Of a DNA stretch of 59,173 nt, positions 38,621-48,300 are shown one piece after another. The translations under genes and the position numbers were made by a program. How positions within the stretch are numbered: position 1 is the first letter of the stretch; the number at the start of each line of letters is the position of its first letter. Source of the DNA: a virus; the IMG/VR virus record IMGVR_UViG_3300023184_000139, positions 1 to 59,173 of that record; one strand, 5' to 3'. Under the pieces are notes generated by a model. That model saw nothing but the letters and a program-made list of their open reading frames with translations. It searched no databases and was not told the origin of the DNA.

Positions 38621-41566
38621 ATGGCAAGTAATAACAGAGTTTTCGTGTCTCCAGGTGTCTATACATCCGAGCTCGATTTAACATTTGTAGCACAGAGTGT
38701 AGGTGTTACAACATTAGGTTTAGTAGGTGAGACTTTAAAAGGTCCCGCTTTTGAACCGATTTTAATTTCAAATTTTGACGATTTCAAATTGTACTTTGGA
38801 TCAACTTCACCTGAAAAAGATGGTGACGGTAACCCAAAATATGAATTAGGATACGTTGCAAAATCATATTTGCAAGAATCAAACCAATTATTCGTAACAA
38901 GAGTATTAGGTCTTACAGGTTATAAACCATATAAAACTTTCGGTATCAAAACCGTAGGAGGTATTATTTTTGAAAACCAACCGGCAGTATTAACTGCAGA
39001 TGTAACTGGAGTAACAATTACTACAACAGGTATTACTACAACACAAACAGGTAGTGATTTAACTAAGATTTTAAAACATTTGTCAGGGGTTACATCACAT
39101 CTTGGAACTGATATTGTAAGTTATTTAAAGTCTGAATACGGTGGTTATACAGGTTCAACTAATGGATCAACGAATGAATATTTTATAATTGGTTTATTTC
39201 CTTCAGGTGAAACAACACCAAATGGTACTGAATTAGTATCCCCATTAACTAATAATGTTTATGAAAATAATTATAACACTAAAGAGTGGTGGAACACAAT
39301 GCATCACCAATCAGACGGTTTAGTTACCCCAATTACAGGTACAGGAGTTAACGGTATTTATTCATATGTATTTGAATTTACAAACTCAACAGATAAGTGG
39401 AGTATTTCACAATTTGATTGGGATGCACGTTTAGATGTAGATAACCACGATGTGGTTGTTGCAGCTATCAGACCAAGAGGTATTTATAGCGGACAAACTT
39501 TAATTCATGAAGTAACAGGTAATACAAGTTTCACTTTAACTGAAGTTTCAGGTCAAACATTAGATACTAATCCATTAGGTGAATTTACAATTAATGTAAC
39601 AGGTTATACTGATGGAGCGAAAGAATTTACATGTACATTTGACACAACATCTTCAAAATATATTTCTAAAGTATTAGGAAGTGAACCATTTGATAAAGAT
39701 CATGGTAACTATCCTGTTTACGTACATGAGGTTTATCCTAATTATTTAATGGCAGCTTATCAAAGAGGATTAGTTAGAGGTATTTCTACAGTGGTTTCTT
39801 ATGAGTTGGAAGGAAACAATTTCTTAGATACTTGGGATACTACAATTTCTCCAATGGTTGTATCTGAAGTTCGCGGTGGTGGAGTTGCTGATTTATTCCA
39901 AGTTATTACAATTTCTGACGGTGAAGCGGCAAACTTCCAAGTTAAAATTAATATTCAAAATATTAACTTAGAAACAATGGAATTTGATTTAGTGGTTCGT
40001 GATTTCAACGATACTGACGATAATCAAGTTGTTTTAGAGAAATACTCAAGATGTTCAATGAATCCTGATATGCCAGGTTATGTGGCTAAGAAGGTTGGTA
40101 CATCTGATGGTGAGTATACTTTAGTTTCAAAAAGAATTATGTTAACTATGGCAACCGATGCTCCTGTGGATGCAATACCTGCTGGTTTCAAAGGTTTTGC
40201 AAATAACGAATCATTTGGTGCAAATAATGATACTTTTGGTAACATTCTATATAAAACAAAATATAACGACGCAGGTGACGTTGAAACATATGACGTATCA
40301 GGTGCTCCAAATATTGAAGGTGGAGATAAGATAAGAAAAGTAATTTTAGGTTTATCCAGTACGGTTGGGTTTGACCAAGATTTGTTAAAATATAAAGGTG
40401 CAAGTGGGTCAACCGAAACATTTGGTTTCCACTTATCAACAAACGCTTCAACAATTGTTGACTCAAATAGTAGACAAATTTTCCAAACAACATCTTACGA
40501 TTTAGAAGGTCAAACAAGTCCTGATACTAACAAATTAACAAATATCAATTATCGTAAGTTCACATTTGCGGTTTATGGTGGTAGAGATGGTTGGGATATC
40601 TATAGAAGAACAAGAACTAATACAGATGCTTATATCTTTGGTAAAACGATTTATAAGTCAGGTCACACAGTAAATGGTGGTGTATTCAGTTCAAATGTAG
40701 GTAATTCAGACTACTATGCTTATTTAGATGGTATTAAAACATACGAAAACCCTGAAGCTGTAGATATTAACGTATTTGCAACACCAGGTATTAACTTCCA
40801 AGATCATAGTTCTTTAGTTAATCAAGCGATTGACATGATTGAAACAGATAGAGCGGATTCGTTATATGTTATGAACTCACCTAATATCACAGGTACAACC
40901 GCTACGGATGAAATTGTTGCCGCTTTAGATGCTGCATCAATTGATTCTAACTACTCAGCGACATATTGGCCTTGGATTCAAGTAAGAGACACAGATAATG
41001 TGACTCAATTATATATCCCACCAACAGGTGAGGTATTAAAAAACATTGCATTAACTGACAATGTATCTTATCCTTGGTTCGCAGTCGCGGGTTACAGTAG
41101 AGGTTTGGTAAATGCCATTAAAGCAACTAAAAAATTGACTTTGGACGATAGAGACGTATTATATAAAAATAGAATTAACCCAATCGCAACATTCTCAGAC
41201 ACAGGTACCATTATATGGGGTAACAAAACGTTACAAGTTAGAGAATCAGCTTTAGATAGAATCAACGTAAGAAGATTGTTATTAAGAGCAAGAAAGTTAA
41301 TTTCTGCCGTTTCTGTAAGATTATTGTTTGAACAAAACGACGATCAAGTAAGAAATGAGTTCTTAAGATTGGTAAACCCTATCTTGGATGCAATTAAAAA
41401 AGAAAGAGGTTTGTATGACTTCCGTGTAACAGTTTCTAACGATCCTGAAGACATTGATGCAAACACAATGAGAGGTAAGATTTATATCAAACCAACTCGT
41501 TCTCTTGAATTTATTGATGTAGAGTTCGTAATTACACCAACAGGAGCTTCATTTGAAAATATCTAA
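38621..41566 (+). CDS. 18: Tail sheath protein, T4 gp18-like
   Basis: A 981-residue protein; T4 gp18 has 659, so extra surface domains lie mid-protein (about residues 110-600). The sheath N terminus VFVSPGVYTSELDLTF with LGLVGETLKGPAFEPI is intact. The C-terminal conserved region has PGINFQDHSSLVNQAIDMIE, YWPWIQVRD, PWFAVAGYSRGLV, RINPIATFSDTGTIIWGNKT and LLLRARKLISAVSVRLLFEQ, the contractile core fold. Wobble-position usage suggests high expression. Own late motif upstream and a terminator downstream. Confidence 0.93.
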   Translation: MASNNRVFVSPGVYTSELDLTFVAQSVGVTTLGLVGETLKGPAFEPILISNFDDFKLYFGSTSPEKDGDGNPKYELGYVAKSYLQESNQLFVTRVLGLTGYKPYKTFGIKTVGGIIFENQPAVLTADVTGVTITTTGITTTQTGSDLTKILKHLSGVTSHLGTDIVSYLKSEYGGYTGSTNGSTNEYFIIGLFPSGETTPNGTELVSPLTNNVYENNYNTKEWWNTMHHQSDGLVTPITGTGVNGIYSYVFEFTNSTDKWSISQFDWDARLDVDNHDVVVAAIRPRGIYSGQTLIHEVTGNTSFTLTEVSGQTLDTNPLGEFTINVTGYTDGAKEFTCTFDTTSSKYISKVLGSEPFDKDHGNYPVYVHEVYPNYLMAAYQRGLVRGISTVVSYELEGNNFLDTWDTTISPMVVSEVRGGGVADLFQVITISDGEAANFQVKINIQNINLETMEFDLVVRDFNDTDDNQVVLEKYSRCSMNPDMPGYVAKKVGTSDGEYTLVSKRIMLTMATDAPVDAIPAGFKGFANNESFGANNDTFGNILYKTKYNDAGDVETYDVSGAPNIEGGDKIRKVILGLSSTVGFDQDLLKYKGASGSTETFGFHLSTNASTIVDSNSRQIFQTTSYDLEGQTSPDTNKLTNINYRKFTFAVYGGRDGWDIYRRTRTNTDAYIFGKTIYKSGHTVNGGVFSSNVGNSDYYAYLDGIKTYENPEAVDINVFATPGINFQDHSSLVNQAIDMIETDRADSLYVMNSPNITGTTATDEIVAALDAASIDSNYSATYWPWIQVRDTDNVTQLYIPPTGEVLKNIALTDNVSYPWFAVAGYSRGLVNAIKATKKLTLDDRDVLYKNRINPIATFSDTGTIIWGNKTLQVRESALDRINVRRLLLRARKLISAVSVRLLFEQNDDQVRNEFLRLVNPILDAIKKERGLYDFRVTVSNDPEDIDANTMRGKIYIKPTRSLEFIDVEFVITPTGASFENI

Positions 41567-41590
41567 TCTAAAAGGAGATATAAAAAGAAG

Positions 41591-41618
41591 AAGGGTATCA
41601 GAAATGGTACCCTTTTTT
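41591..41618 (+). terminator. Terminator after tail sheath gene
   Basis: AAGGGTATC (41591-41599) pairs with GGTACCCTT (41606-41614) with one T-G pair around AGAAAT, followed by a T-run. It separates sheath from tube transcription. Confidence 0.8.
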
Positions 41619-41620
41619 AA

Positions 41621-41636
41621 TGCTCCACGTGGAACG
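41621..41636. other. parS-like palindrome
   Basis: TGCTCCACGTGGAACG contains the perfect 10-bp palindrome TCCACGTGGA. It matches the bacterial ParB-binding consensus TGTTNCACGTGAAACA at all but three of the fixed positions, including the whole CACGTG core. It is the only such sequence I see in the window and lies just past a terminator. It could equally be a binding site for an unknown dimeric protein. Confidence 0.4.
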
Positions 41637-41888
41637 TTTTGTATAATAAAAAAATAATTATACTTTATCCAGAATACTAGAACTAGATATACTAGTATTT
41701 ATTAATGATATATTATTTATTAAAGTAGAGTATTAAACTGGAACTAGATACTGGGGCCTGTAAAAAACTACGAAAAATAATTGATATAAACAACCTTTTT
41801 GAGATAATTAATTCAAAATAAAATTATTTTCCTTTTGGATATATTTATTAGAAAGTAAATAACTAACAAAAACTAACAAACACACAAT
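41637..41888 (+). promoter_or_regulatory. Long intergenic region with three late motifs upstream of tail tube
   Basis: About 250 bases without a gene. TATTTATTA occurs at 41696-41704, 41714-41722 and 41842-41850, the last 38 bases before the tube ATG. GAACTAGATA occurs twice (near 41690 and 41743) within a CTAG-rich stretch. No tRNA fold or open frame was found. Three promoters in series fit the very high demand for tube protein. The leader just before the gene is A/C-rich (ACTAACAAAAACTAACAAAC). Confidence 0.55.
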
Positions 41889-42377
41889 ATGGCCGATTTA
41901 TTAATGAAAATGCCGACACCTTACGAACCAAAAAGGGTCAACCGATTTATCGTAAGATTTAACTCATCTTTGGGTATAAACGAATGGTACATTTCTGCTG
42001 CTGCTAGACCAAGTGCAAAAATCAATTCAGTTGCAATTCCTTTCCTGAACACTTCAACATATGTTGCAGGTAGATTTGAATGGAATGAAATTAAAGTAAC
42101 GTTTAGAGATCCAATCGGTCCTTCGGCTTCTCAAGCACTTATGGAATGGTTCCGTTTACATGCTGAATCAGTTACAGGTCGTATGGGTTACGCCGCTGGT
42201 TACAAAAAAGACGTAGAATTGGAGATGTTAGACCCAACAGGAGTTGTGGTTGAAAAATGGTTATTAGAAAACTGTTTCTTAACTGACTTAAACTTTGGTG
42301 ATTTAGATTACAACAGAGATGAATTAGCAAATATCACATGTTCATTAAGAATGGATAGATGTATTTTGATCTATTAA
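41889..42377 (+). CDS. 19: Tail tube protein, T4 gp19-like
   Basis: A 162-residue protein, as in T4 gp19 (163). Typical blocks: RVNRFIVRFNSSLGINEWYI near the start, then IPFLNTSTYVAGRFEWNEIK, VTFRDPIGPSASQALMEWF, and KWLLENCFLTDLNFGDLDYN near the end. It polymerises into the rigid inner tube through which DNA passes. Monocistronic: motifs upstream, terminator downstream. Confidence 0.93.
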   Translation: MADLLMKMPTPYEPKRVNRFIVRFNSSLGINEWYISAAARPSAKINSVAIPFLNTSTYVAGRFEWNEIKVTFRDPIGPSASQALMEWFRLHAESVTGRMGYAAGYKKDVELEMLDPTGVVVEKWLLENCFLTDLNFGDLDYNRDELANITCSLRMDRCILIY

Positions 42378-42398
42378 TATTATAGTTTTTCATATATT

Positions 42399-42436
42399 AA
42401 AACCGGTAGTCCACAAGATTATCGGTTTTTCTTTTT
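42399..42436 (+). terminator. Terminator after tail tube gene
   Basis: AAAACCGGTA (42399-42408) pairs with TATCGGTTTT (42420-42429) with one G-T pair around an 11-base loop. A T-rich tail follows to 42437. Confidence 0.78.
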
Positions 42437-42480
42437 TAAAAACTTTACTTTGAACTAGTTATTAAGTAAATTATAGTATT

Positions 42481-43230
42481 ATGGAAGAAATGAGAATTGA
42501 CCCAACAATTGCGTATGACGTAGTAGAATTACCTAGTAGAGGTATTCATTATTCAAATAAAAGAAAATCAGTTAGAGTTGCGTATTTAACCGCAGCAGAT
42601 GAGAATATATTATCATCACCTAGTTTCTTAAATACTAATACGGTTATACCTGAATTACTTAAAAGAAAAATTTTAGATAGAGATTTCCCAATTGACGAAA
42701 TAGTTGAGGAAGATAGACAAGCAATTTTAATATTTTTAAGAAACACAGCATTTGGTTCTGAATATATATTAACAACTTACGATCCAAAAACAGAAAAAGA
42801 ATTTAATACCACAATTAATTTAGAAACCCTTAAAATTAAAGATTTCAATTTATCTGAAAACTCAGAGGGAGAATATAGTTATTATTTAACAAAAAGTAAA
42901 GTTGATGTAACATTTAAATTTTTAACAAGAAAACAAGAGGATGAAATTGATAAAATAAAGGATAATTGGTCAGGAAATGGGGTCGCTCCAATTGTAACAA
43001 AACAACTTGAAATGATGATTAAATCATTCAATGGTGTTAAAGATGCATTAAAGATTAGAAGTTTTATTGAAATGATGCCAATTAGAGATTCACAAGAATT
43101 TAGAAAATTTATACAAGATAATAAACCAGGGTTAGATTTAACCCAAACAGTAACAACCCCATCAGGAGATAATATCCAAGTTAACATTGGATTTGGGGTA
43201 GAATTTTTTCGTCCTTTCTACGGATTATAA
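42481..43230 (+). CDS. 26: T4 gp26-family baseplate/tail-assembly protein (T4_baseplate type)
   Basis: A 249-residue protein. ELPSRGIHYSNKRKSVRVAY, then LTAADENILSSPSFLNTNTV and IFLRNTAFGSEYILTTYDPK match the family containing T4 gp26, which in many myoviruses takes the place of the tail-tube assembly chaperone before the tape measure gene. It ends NIGFGVEFFRPFYGL. The following frame (43202-43360) overlaps its end in the +1 frame and has no start of its own, which suggests that part of the product is extended by ribosomal frameshift. Confidence 0.75.
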   Translation: MEEMRIDPTIAYDVVELPSRGIHYSNKRKSVRVAYLTAADENILSSPSFLNTNTVIPELLKRKILDRDFPIDEIVEEDRQAILIFLRNTAFGSEYILTTYDPKTEKEFNTTINLETLKIKDFNLSENSEGEYSYYLTKSKVDVTFKFLTRKQEDEIDKIKDNWSGNGVAPIVTKQLEMMIKSFNGVKDALKIRSFIEMMPIRDSQEFRKFIQDNKPGLDLTQTVTTPSGDNIQVNIGFGVEFFRPFYGL

Positions 43231-43360
43231 AAAAGGTCAATTAGACGAAATTTTATTTTTGGTTAAAAAAGGATTCTCATATGGAGATATTTTAACTATG
43301 CCAGTTTATTTAAGAAAATATTACGTTAATTACATAATTGAATTAGAAAATACTAAATAA
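43202..43360 (+). CDS. Tail-chaperone C-terminal extension in +1 frame (candidate programmed frameshift product)
   Basis: The frame is open for 52 codons from 43202, just after an in-frame TAG at 43199-43201, and overlaps the gp26-family gene by 29 bases. Its first ATG is codon 33, too late for the conserved-looking part. It reads FFVLSTDYKKGQLDEILFLV, KKGFSYGDILTMPVYLRKYY, then VNYIIELENTK. The M-P-x-x-x-R-K/R-Y-Y segment is typical of the C-terminal part of tail-assembly chaperones, normally made by frameshift. A slip from TTT to TTC at 43207-43210 ahead of a CGT codon could give a +1 shift. The tape measure-like gene follows 14 bases later. Confidence 0.6.
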   Translation, partial: NFFVLSTDYKKGQLDEILFLVKKGFSYGDILTMPVYLRKYYVNYIIELENTK

Positions 43361-43363
43361 TTG

Positions 43364-43371
43364 TATTTATA
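43364..43371 (+). promoter_or_regulatory. Late-promoter-like motif, tape measure
   Basis: TATTTATA, 3 bases before ATG 43375 and 9 bases before a second in-frame ATG at 43381. The second start would leave a short leader. Confidence 0.55.
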
Positions 43372-43374
43372 GGT

Positions 43375-45258
43375 ATGGCTATGACTACAGCACAAGCGGA
43401 AAGGACCGGTAAAGCATATAGACAATCAGGATATTCAAGAACTGATTTACAAGGTGTTATGCAAAATGAAACTAATGACGTTAAAAATGCGGCTTTAAGC
43501 GCTTACGATAACACTAGAATACCCAATAACAATAGTAATACAACAACACAAGGTTCGGTTTTAAAACTATACGATGTAATAAAGGCAGGTCAAGGAGATT
43601 CTAGAATCTCACCAATGTCAGAACAGTTAAAAACCGGATTAGAAACTGAAATGGATTTAGGTAATTCGGTAAAACTTAATGACGCAATTTTAAAACAATT
43701 AAAATTAGAGTCAGATCTACATACTCAAATTAATGAAGATATGGGAATGACTGGTGAAATGTCGGAAGCTTTTAGAAATTCATTAATTGATACACTACCA
43801 AAGGCGGCAATGTTAGGATATGACGTTCAAAACATTAGTGATGCAATAACAAGTTTATCTGAAAAAACCGGTAAATGGAATATTATAGCGTCAAACACAT
43901 TAGAACAAGGATTTGAAACCGCCCGCGCGTTTGGTATGACTTTACCACAATTAACTGAGGCATTTGGTGAATTTGAAAAAGTTGGTTTTGGTGCTGCGGA
44001 TACAATATTAAAGATTAATCAAGCTGGAATGAAATCAGCGTCACTTGGTTTAAATTCTAAAAAAACAACACAAGATTTAAAGGCAAATATTGAAAAATTA
44101 AATGAGTTTGGGTTTAAAAATGGGGTTGATGGATTAAATAGAATGGTTCAAAAGGCTGCTGAATTTAGAATGAATATGGCTGAGACATTTAAAGTAGCTG
44201 AAAAAGTTATGAATCCAGAATCGGCAATTGAATTAACAGCAAACATGCAGATGTTAGGAGGGGCAATAGGTGATCTTAACGATCCACTTAAGTTAATGTA
44301 CATGGCAACTAATAATGTGGAAGGACTTCAAGACGCTCTTCAAGGTGCAGCAAGTACATTAGCAACATATAATACAGAACAACAACGATTTGAAATAACA
44401 GGAGCCAATTTAAGAAGAGCACAAGAAATGGCGAAAACGTTAGGTGTGGATTATAAAGAATTTACTAAAGGAGCAATCGCCGCTCAAGAAAGAATTTTAG
44501 CAAATGATACATTATTATCAAAAGGATTTGATATTGATGATAAAGATAAGGAGTTTCTTACCAATTTATCATCTATGAAAGATGGTGAAATGCAAATTGT
44601 TGTACCTAAATCATTAGAAGATAGTTTAGGAAAAGAATTAGGTAAAAATGAGGTAAAATTAAGTGATTTAAGTTCCGCACAGAAAGATATTTTAGTAAGC
44701 TACCGAAAACAGTTGGAAGATAAAACACCGGCTGAAATGGCAAAGGAAATGTTTAGTGAGACCGCTTTAATTAGAAATGCAACTGAAGCAACTGCGAGAG
44801 CAATGGTAACATATGGTAAAAGACAAATATTTGGTAGAGAAGGTAAAATAGGAAAAGATGGTTTACCAGTGATGAAACAGGCTGTAAACGCAATAGGTGA
44901 ATTAAGACAAGGTCAATATGAATTTTCAAAAGATAACAATTATATCAAAGGTTTAATTGAACAACCTCTTAATATTTTAAAATCGGGAGCCACAACTCTT
45001 AATTTAGTATTAGATGGGACTATGATGACAATTAATACCGCCACCGAACAATTAAGAAACTCAACAAAAGGAAAAACAACTGAAGAACAAAAAAGAATTG
45101 AAGAAGAAAACGAAAGAAGATCAAAAGCGGCAAAGGCGGGAAATGCATCCGTAAACCATTATCATACATTTAAGATATCTAAGACCAATAATTTAGAAAA
45201 TTACTCAATAGATCAAACTTCTAAAGGTTACACAGTTGATCAGACTTTAATGGGATAA
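43375..45258 (+). CDS. Tape measure-like protein (T4 gp29 position)
   Basis: A 627-residue, mostly helical protein in the place of the tape measure, right after the chaperone-type gene. T4 gp29 has 590 residues. Segments such as NMQMLGGAIGDLNDPLKLMY and ANLRRAQEMAKTLGVDYKEF are typical of tape measure proteins, which span the tail tube and set its length. No enzymatic domain is seen. If the usual 0.15 nm per residue holds, the tail would be about 94 nm. The start could be ATG 43375 or 43381. Confidence 0.62.
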   Translation: MAMTTAQAERTGKAYRQSGYSRTDLQGVMQNETNDVKNAALSAYDNTRIPNNNSNTTTQGSVLKLYDVIKAGQGDSRISPMSEQLKTGLETEMDLGNSVKLNDAILKQLKLESDLHTQINEDMGMTGEMSEAFRNSLIDTLPKAAMLGYDVQNISDAITSLSEKTGKWNIIASNTLEQGFETARAFGMTLPQLTEAFGEFEKVGFGAADTILKINQAGMKSASLGLNSKKTTQDLKANIEKLNEFGFKNGVDGLNRMVQKAAEFRMNMAETFKVAEKVMNPESAIELTANMQMLGGAIGDLNDPLKLMYMATNNVEGLQDALQGAASTLATYNTEQQRFEITGANLRRAQEMAKTLGVDYKEFTKGAIAAQERILANDTLLSKGFDIDDKDKEFLTNLSSMKDGEMQIVVPKSLEDSLGKELGKNEVKLSDLSSAQKDILVSYRKQLEDKTPAEMAKEMFSETALIRNATEATARAMVTYGKRQIFGREGKIGKDGLPVMKQAVNAIGELRQGQYEFSKDNNYIKGLIEQPLNILKSGATTLNLVLDGTMMTINTATEQLRNSTKGKTTEEQKRIEEENERRSKAAKAGNASVNHYHTFKISKTNNLENYSIDQTSKGYTVDQTLMG

Positions 45259-45287
45259 GAATACAATCAAAAAAACCATATATTATC

Positions 45288-45295
45288 TATTTATA
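45288..45295 (+). promoter_or_regulatory. Late-promoter-like motif inside a palindrome
   Basis: TATTTATA lies within the perfect inverted repeat TATCTATTTATAGATA (45284-45299). It ends 13 bases before the ATG at 45309 and would drive the baseplate operon 45309-56099. Confidence 0.58.
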
Positions 45296-45308
45296 GATAA
45301 ACAATAAG

Positions 45309-48300
45309 ATGCCATTAGATTTTAATACTACTAAAGATTTTAGGGACAATCTATTAAAAAGGACATTAAATCCTGTTTATGGAAGAAGTCCGTCCCCTAA
45401 AACATTTACAAGTACCAACTATAGTGTTCAAAGTTTAAGTGATAGTTCTAACTTACTTTTACCAAATGTTGATGATAATAGGTCTAATGATTTATTAACA
45501 CCCCAAAAGTCTAATATATTTAAACCAAATGAATACTTTATAAAAGATTCATTTCAAGATATACCAAGAAGGGCTAATTTAAATTTATATCCATATTTTA
45601 CCCAAAGTGATGATAATTTAATTGGTATCATGTTAACAAAAAACTATGATACAGAATCTGAATTATTTAAATTTGCAGCAAATAACATTAGAACAAACCC
45701 ACAAGGACCTGTTTTAGCAAGAATAAGTAAAAATCTTAATACAGCAACTAACGCAAAAAATAAGATAGGTGAGGCTTTGGCTGGTAATACAACCACATTA
45801 ATTAACATCATCAGAGGTAAACAACCTTTAATTGAGGGAAATGAAAGTATTACGGTATCAAGTAGTTTATTAGGTAAAGGAATTGATTTTTTACAGACCG
45901 TAGCGGGAACCCAATTACCTTTTAGTACAATACCAGGTGATTATCTAACAAATCCTCGTAATCCGATTAATGTTAGACCGACGGATGTTTCCACAGGAAC
46001 AAAGGCTTGGCAGGATTTAACAGGGGTTTTAGGGTCAATAGTGGGTATTCAGAGAAGACCACTCCCATCAAGAAAACCTTCAGATATTTTAATTGAACAT
46101 ATGGGTAGTTCATCAAAAAATAGACTTTTTGATTTATTATCCTTTTCAAAATATTCTCCCAATTATACTACAACGGCAAGATCACAAATGTCAACTCAAC
46201 TTGGTAGATTTCCAAGTCAAGTTGCTCAAGGAGTTAAATCTCTTTTAGGTATGGAGGCACCAAATAGTGGTGCTTATATTGGAGATGATAGAGAAAATGA
46301 TGTTAAACAGGCAACAACAGATTTATTTAGTGGAAGACCTGTAAGAAGTAGTTATTATTTAACTCTTATGTTTGATAAGGTATCCGCTGAATTATTTCAT
46401 AATACCAAAAGTATTATTGAAAATGGACCTATTGGTGGTAATTTAACATGGATTAGTAAAAATAGAACAAGTAAATCTGATATTACAGGTTTAGGTAAAA
46501 CAAAGTCAACTGATTTTACTTTTAGAACAGATTCTATTTTAGAAACCACACAAAAAATATTAGATACTAAACCACAAAATGGTGGAGATGCGTTAGCACA
46601 TATTGGACATGTTTTAGATCAAACAAGTAAATATTTTAAAGACGGAGACACATATATTTCAAGAGGGTCCGCGGTTCGTTATATGGATAATTCAGGAAGA
46701 GATATTGGAGTTGAATATGCTAGAGTTTGGACTAAGGATAGACCTTATTTAACATATGGAGACACGATGCCACTTTATAAAGAAACAACACAAACTCCAT
46801 ATTACAAAGGAGGAGAAAAACCATTTAGAAGAACGGGTATTAGAAAGTTTGATGGTAGTGTTATGACAAATACTTGGAACCTTAATATGGCACCAATGTC
46901 TGACGGAACTTCAAATCGTGAATTTCCAAATTCATCAAATATTGTAAAAGGAGAAAAAGGTTTTTACGCTAAAAAATACATGTTATCTATTGAAAATTTA
47001 GCGTGGGCTTCATCAACATTACCTGGTTTTACTGTTAATGATTTACCATATTCAGAAAGAGGACCTAATGGTGGTCGTGTTATGTGGTTTCCACCATATG
47101 ATTTAAAAGTATCAGAACAAAACAGTGCAAAATGGGAACCCAATACATTTTTAGGTAGACCAGAACCAATATACACATATCAAAATACTGAAAGAAATGG
47201 TAGTTTATCATTCAAAGTAATTGTGGATCATCCGAGTATATTAAATTTATTAATAAGAGAACATTTTAAGTCTATAAATGAAACTGACGTTGATGCATAT
47301 ATTAATGCATTTTTTGCTGGAGCAAAAGATATTGATTTTTATAGTTTAATTAGAAAATATACACATTTAGAATCTGATGACATTAAAATGATTCAAAATT
47401 ACTTAGGTAATGGAGGTGATCCATCCGATATTCAAAGATTTAAAAATAGTGTTAGTTCCGTAGTAAAAGATAGTCCGGACGGCACATCAACTCAAGATGC
47501 AAATAAAGACACCATTAATAAAAAATTAAAGTTAGTTTTTCCAAATGATTTACCTGGAGATGAAGAAAGTGATATTTCAGAAACAAATTATAAAGAAATA
47601 ATTTCTAAAATTAATAAAACAATCAGTGAAACAGAATTAAGGTCTGTATTAACTAACATTATTATAGGAACAACATCAAACGATTTAAATGATTGTAAAA
47701 GTATTTTTGGAAAAAGTAGACTTGAAAGTTCAGAATCTGGAAGTACCATTAATAAAGTTGCAACAGATTTACAAACAATATTTACAACAAATGACACCGC
47801 AACAACAGATTTAATAAATTCATTAACAGGTTTAACTGCTGATTTAGAAAGTAAAAGTGTTAATGGTGATGTTGTTATATTGATTAATTCAACAACATCA
47901 AAAGCGGGAGACGATAAAAGTAATTATCGACTATCAGTTAGAAGATCACATGCAATTTATTTAACTGTTTTAGATAAATTAAATAAAAATAAAGTAGCAA
48001 GTAAATGGGGATTTAAAAAATTAGATAGTCAATTGTTTGCAGATGGAATGGAGGTATATACTTATGAAAATCAATATAGTTTTAGTGAGTTAGGGTATGA
48101 AGGCCAAACTGGTAATCTTATTATAAGAACAACAAATTATGGATATAAAGCTAATATAGATAATATTGATTGTAGTAAAGTTAGTTATAGTAATCCAAAT
48201 TTAATTAAATATAGTCCGTTTACATATGGTTGTAGATCATCCATATTTTCAGTTGAATATGAAAAATCTAAAAAAGTGGATTCACCAATTAATGGTTCGG

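Noticed and set aside
41571-41660. Shine-Dalgarno-like AAAGGAGAT followed by a short frame (ATG at 41604, 17 codons)
   Set aside because: The frame runs through the terminator hairpin and parS-like site; genes here do not use Shine-Dalgarno sequences, so this is probably chance.
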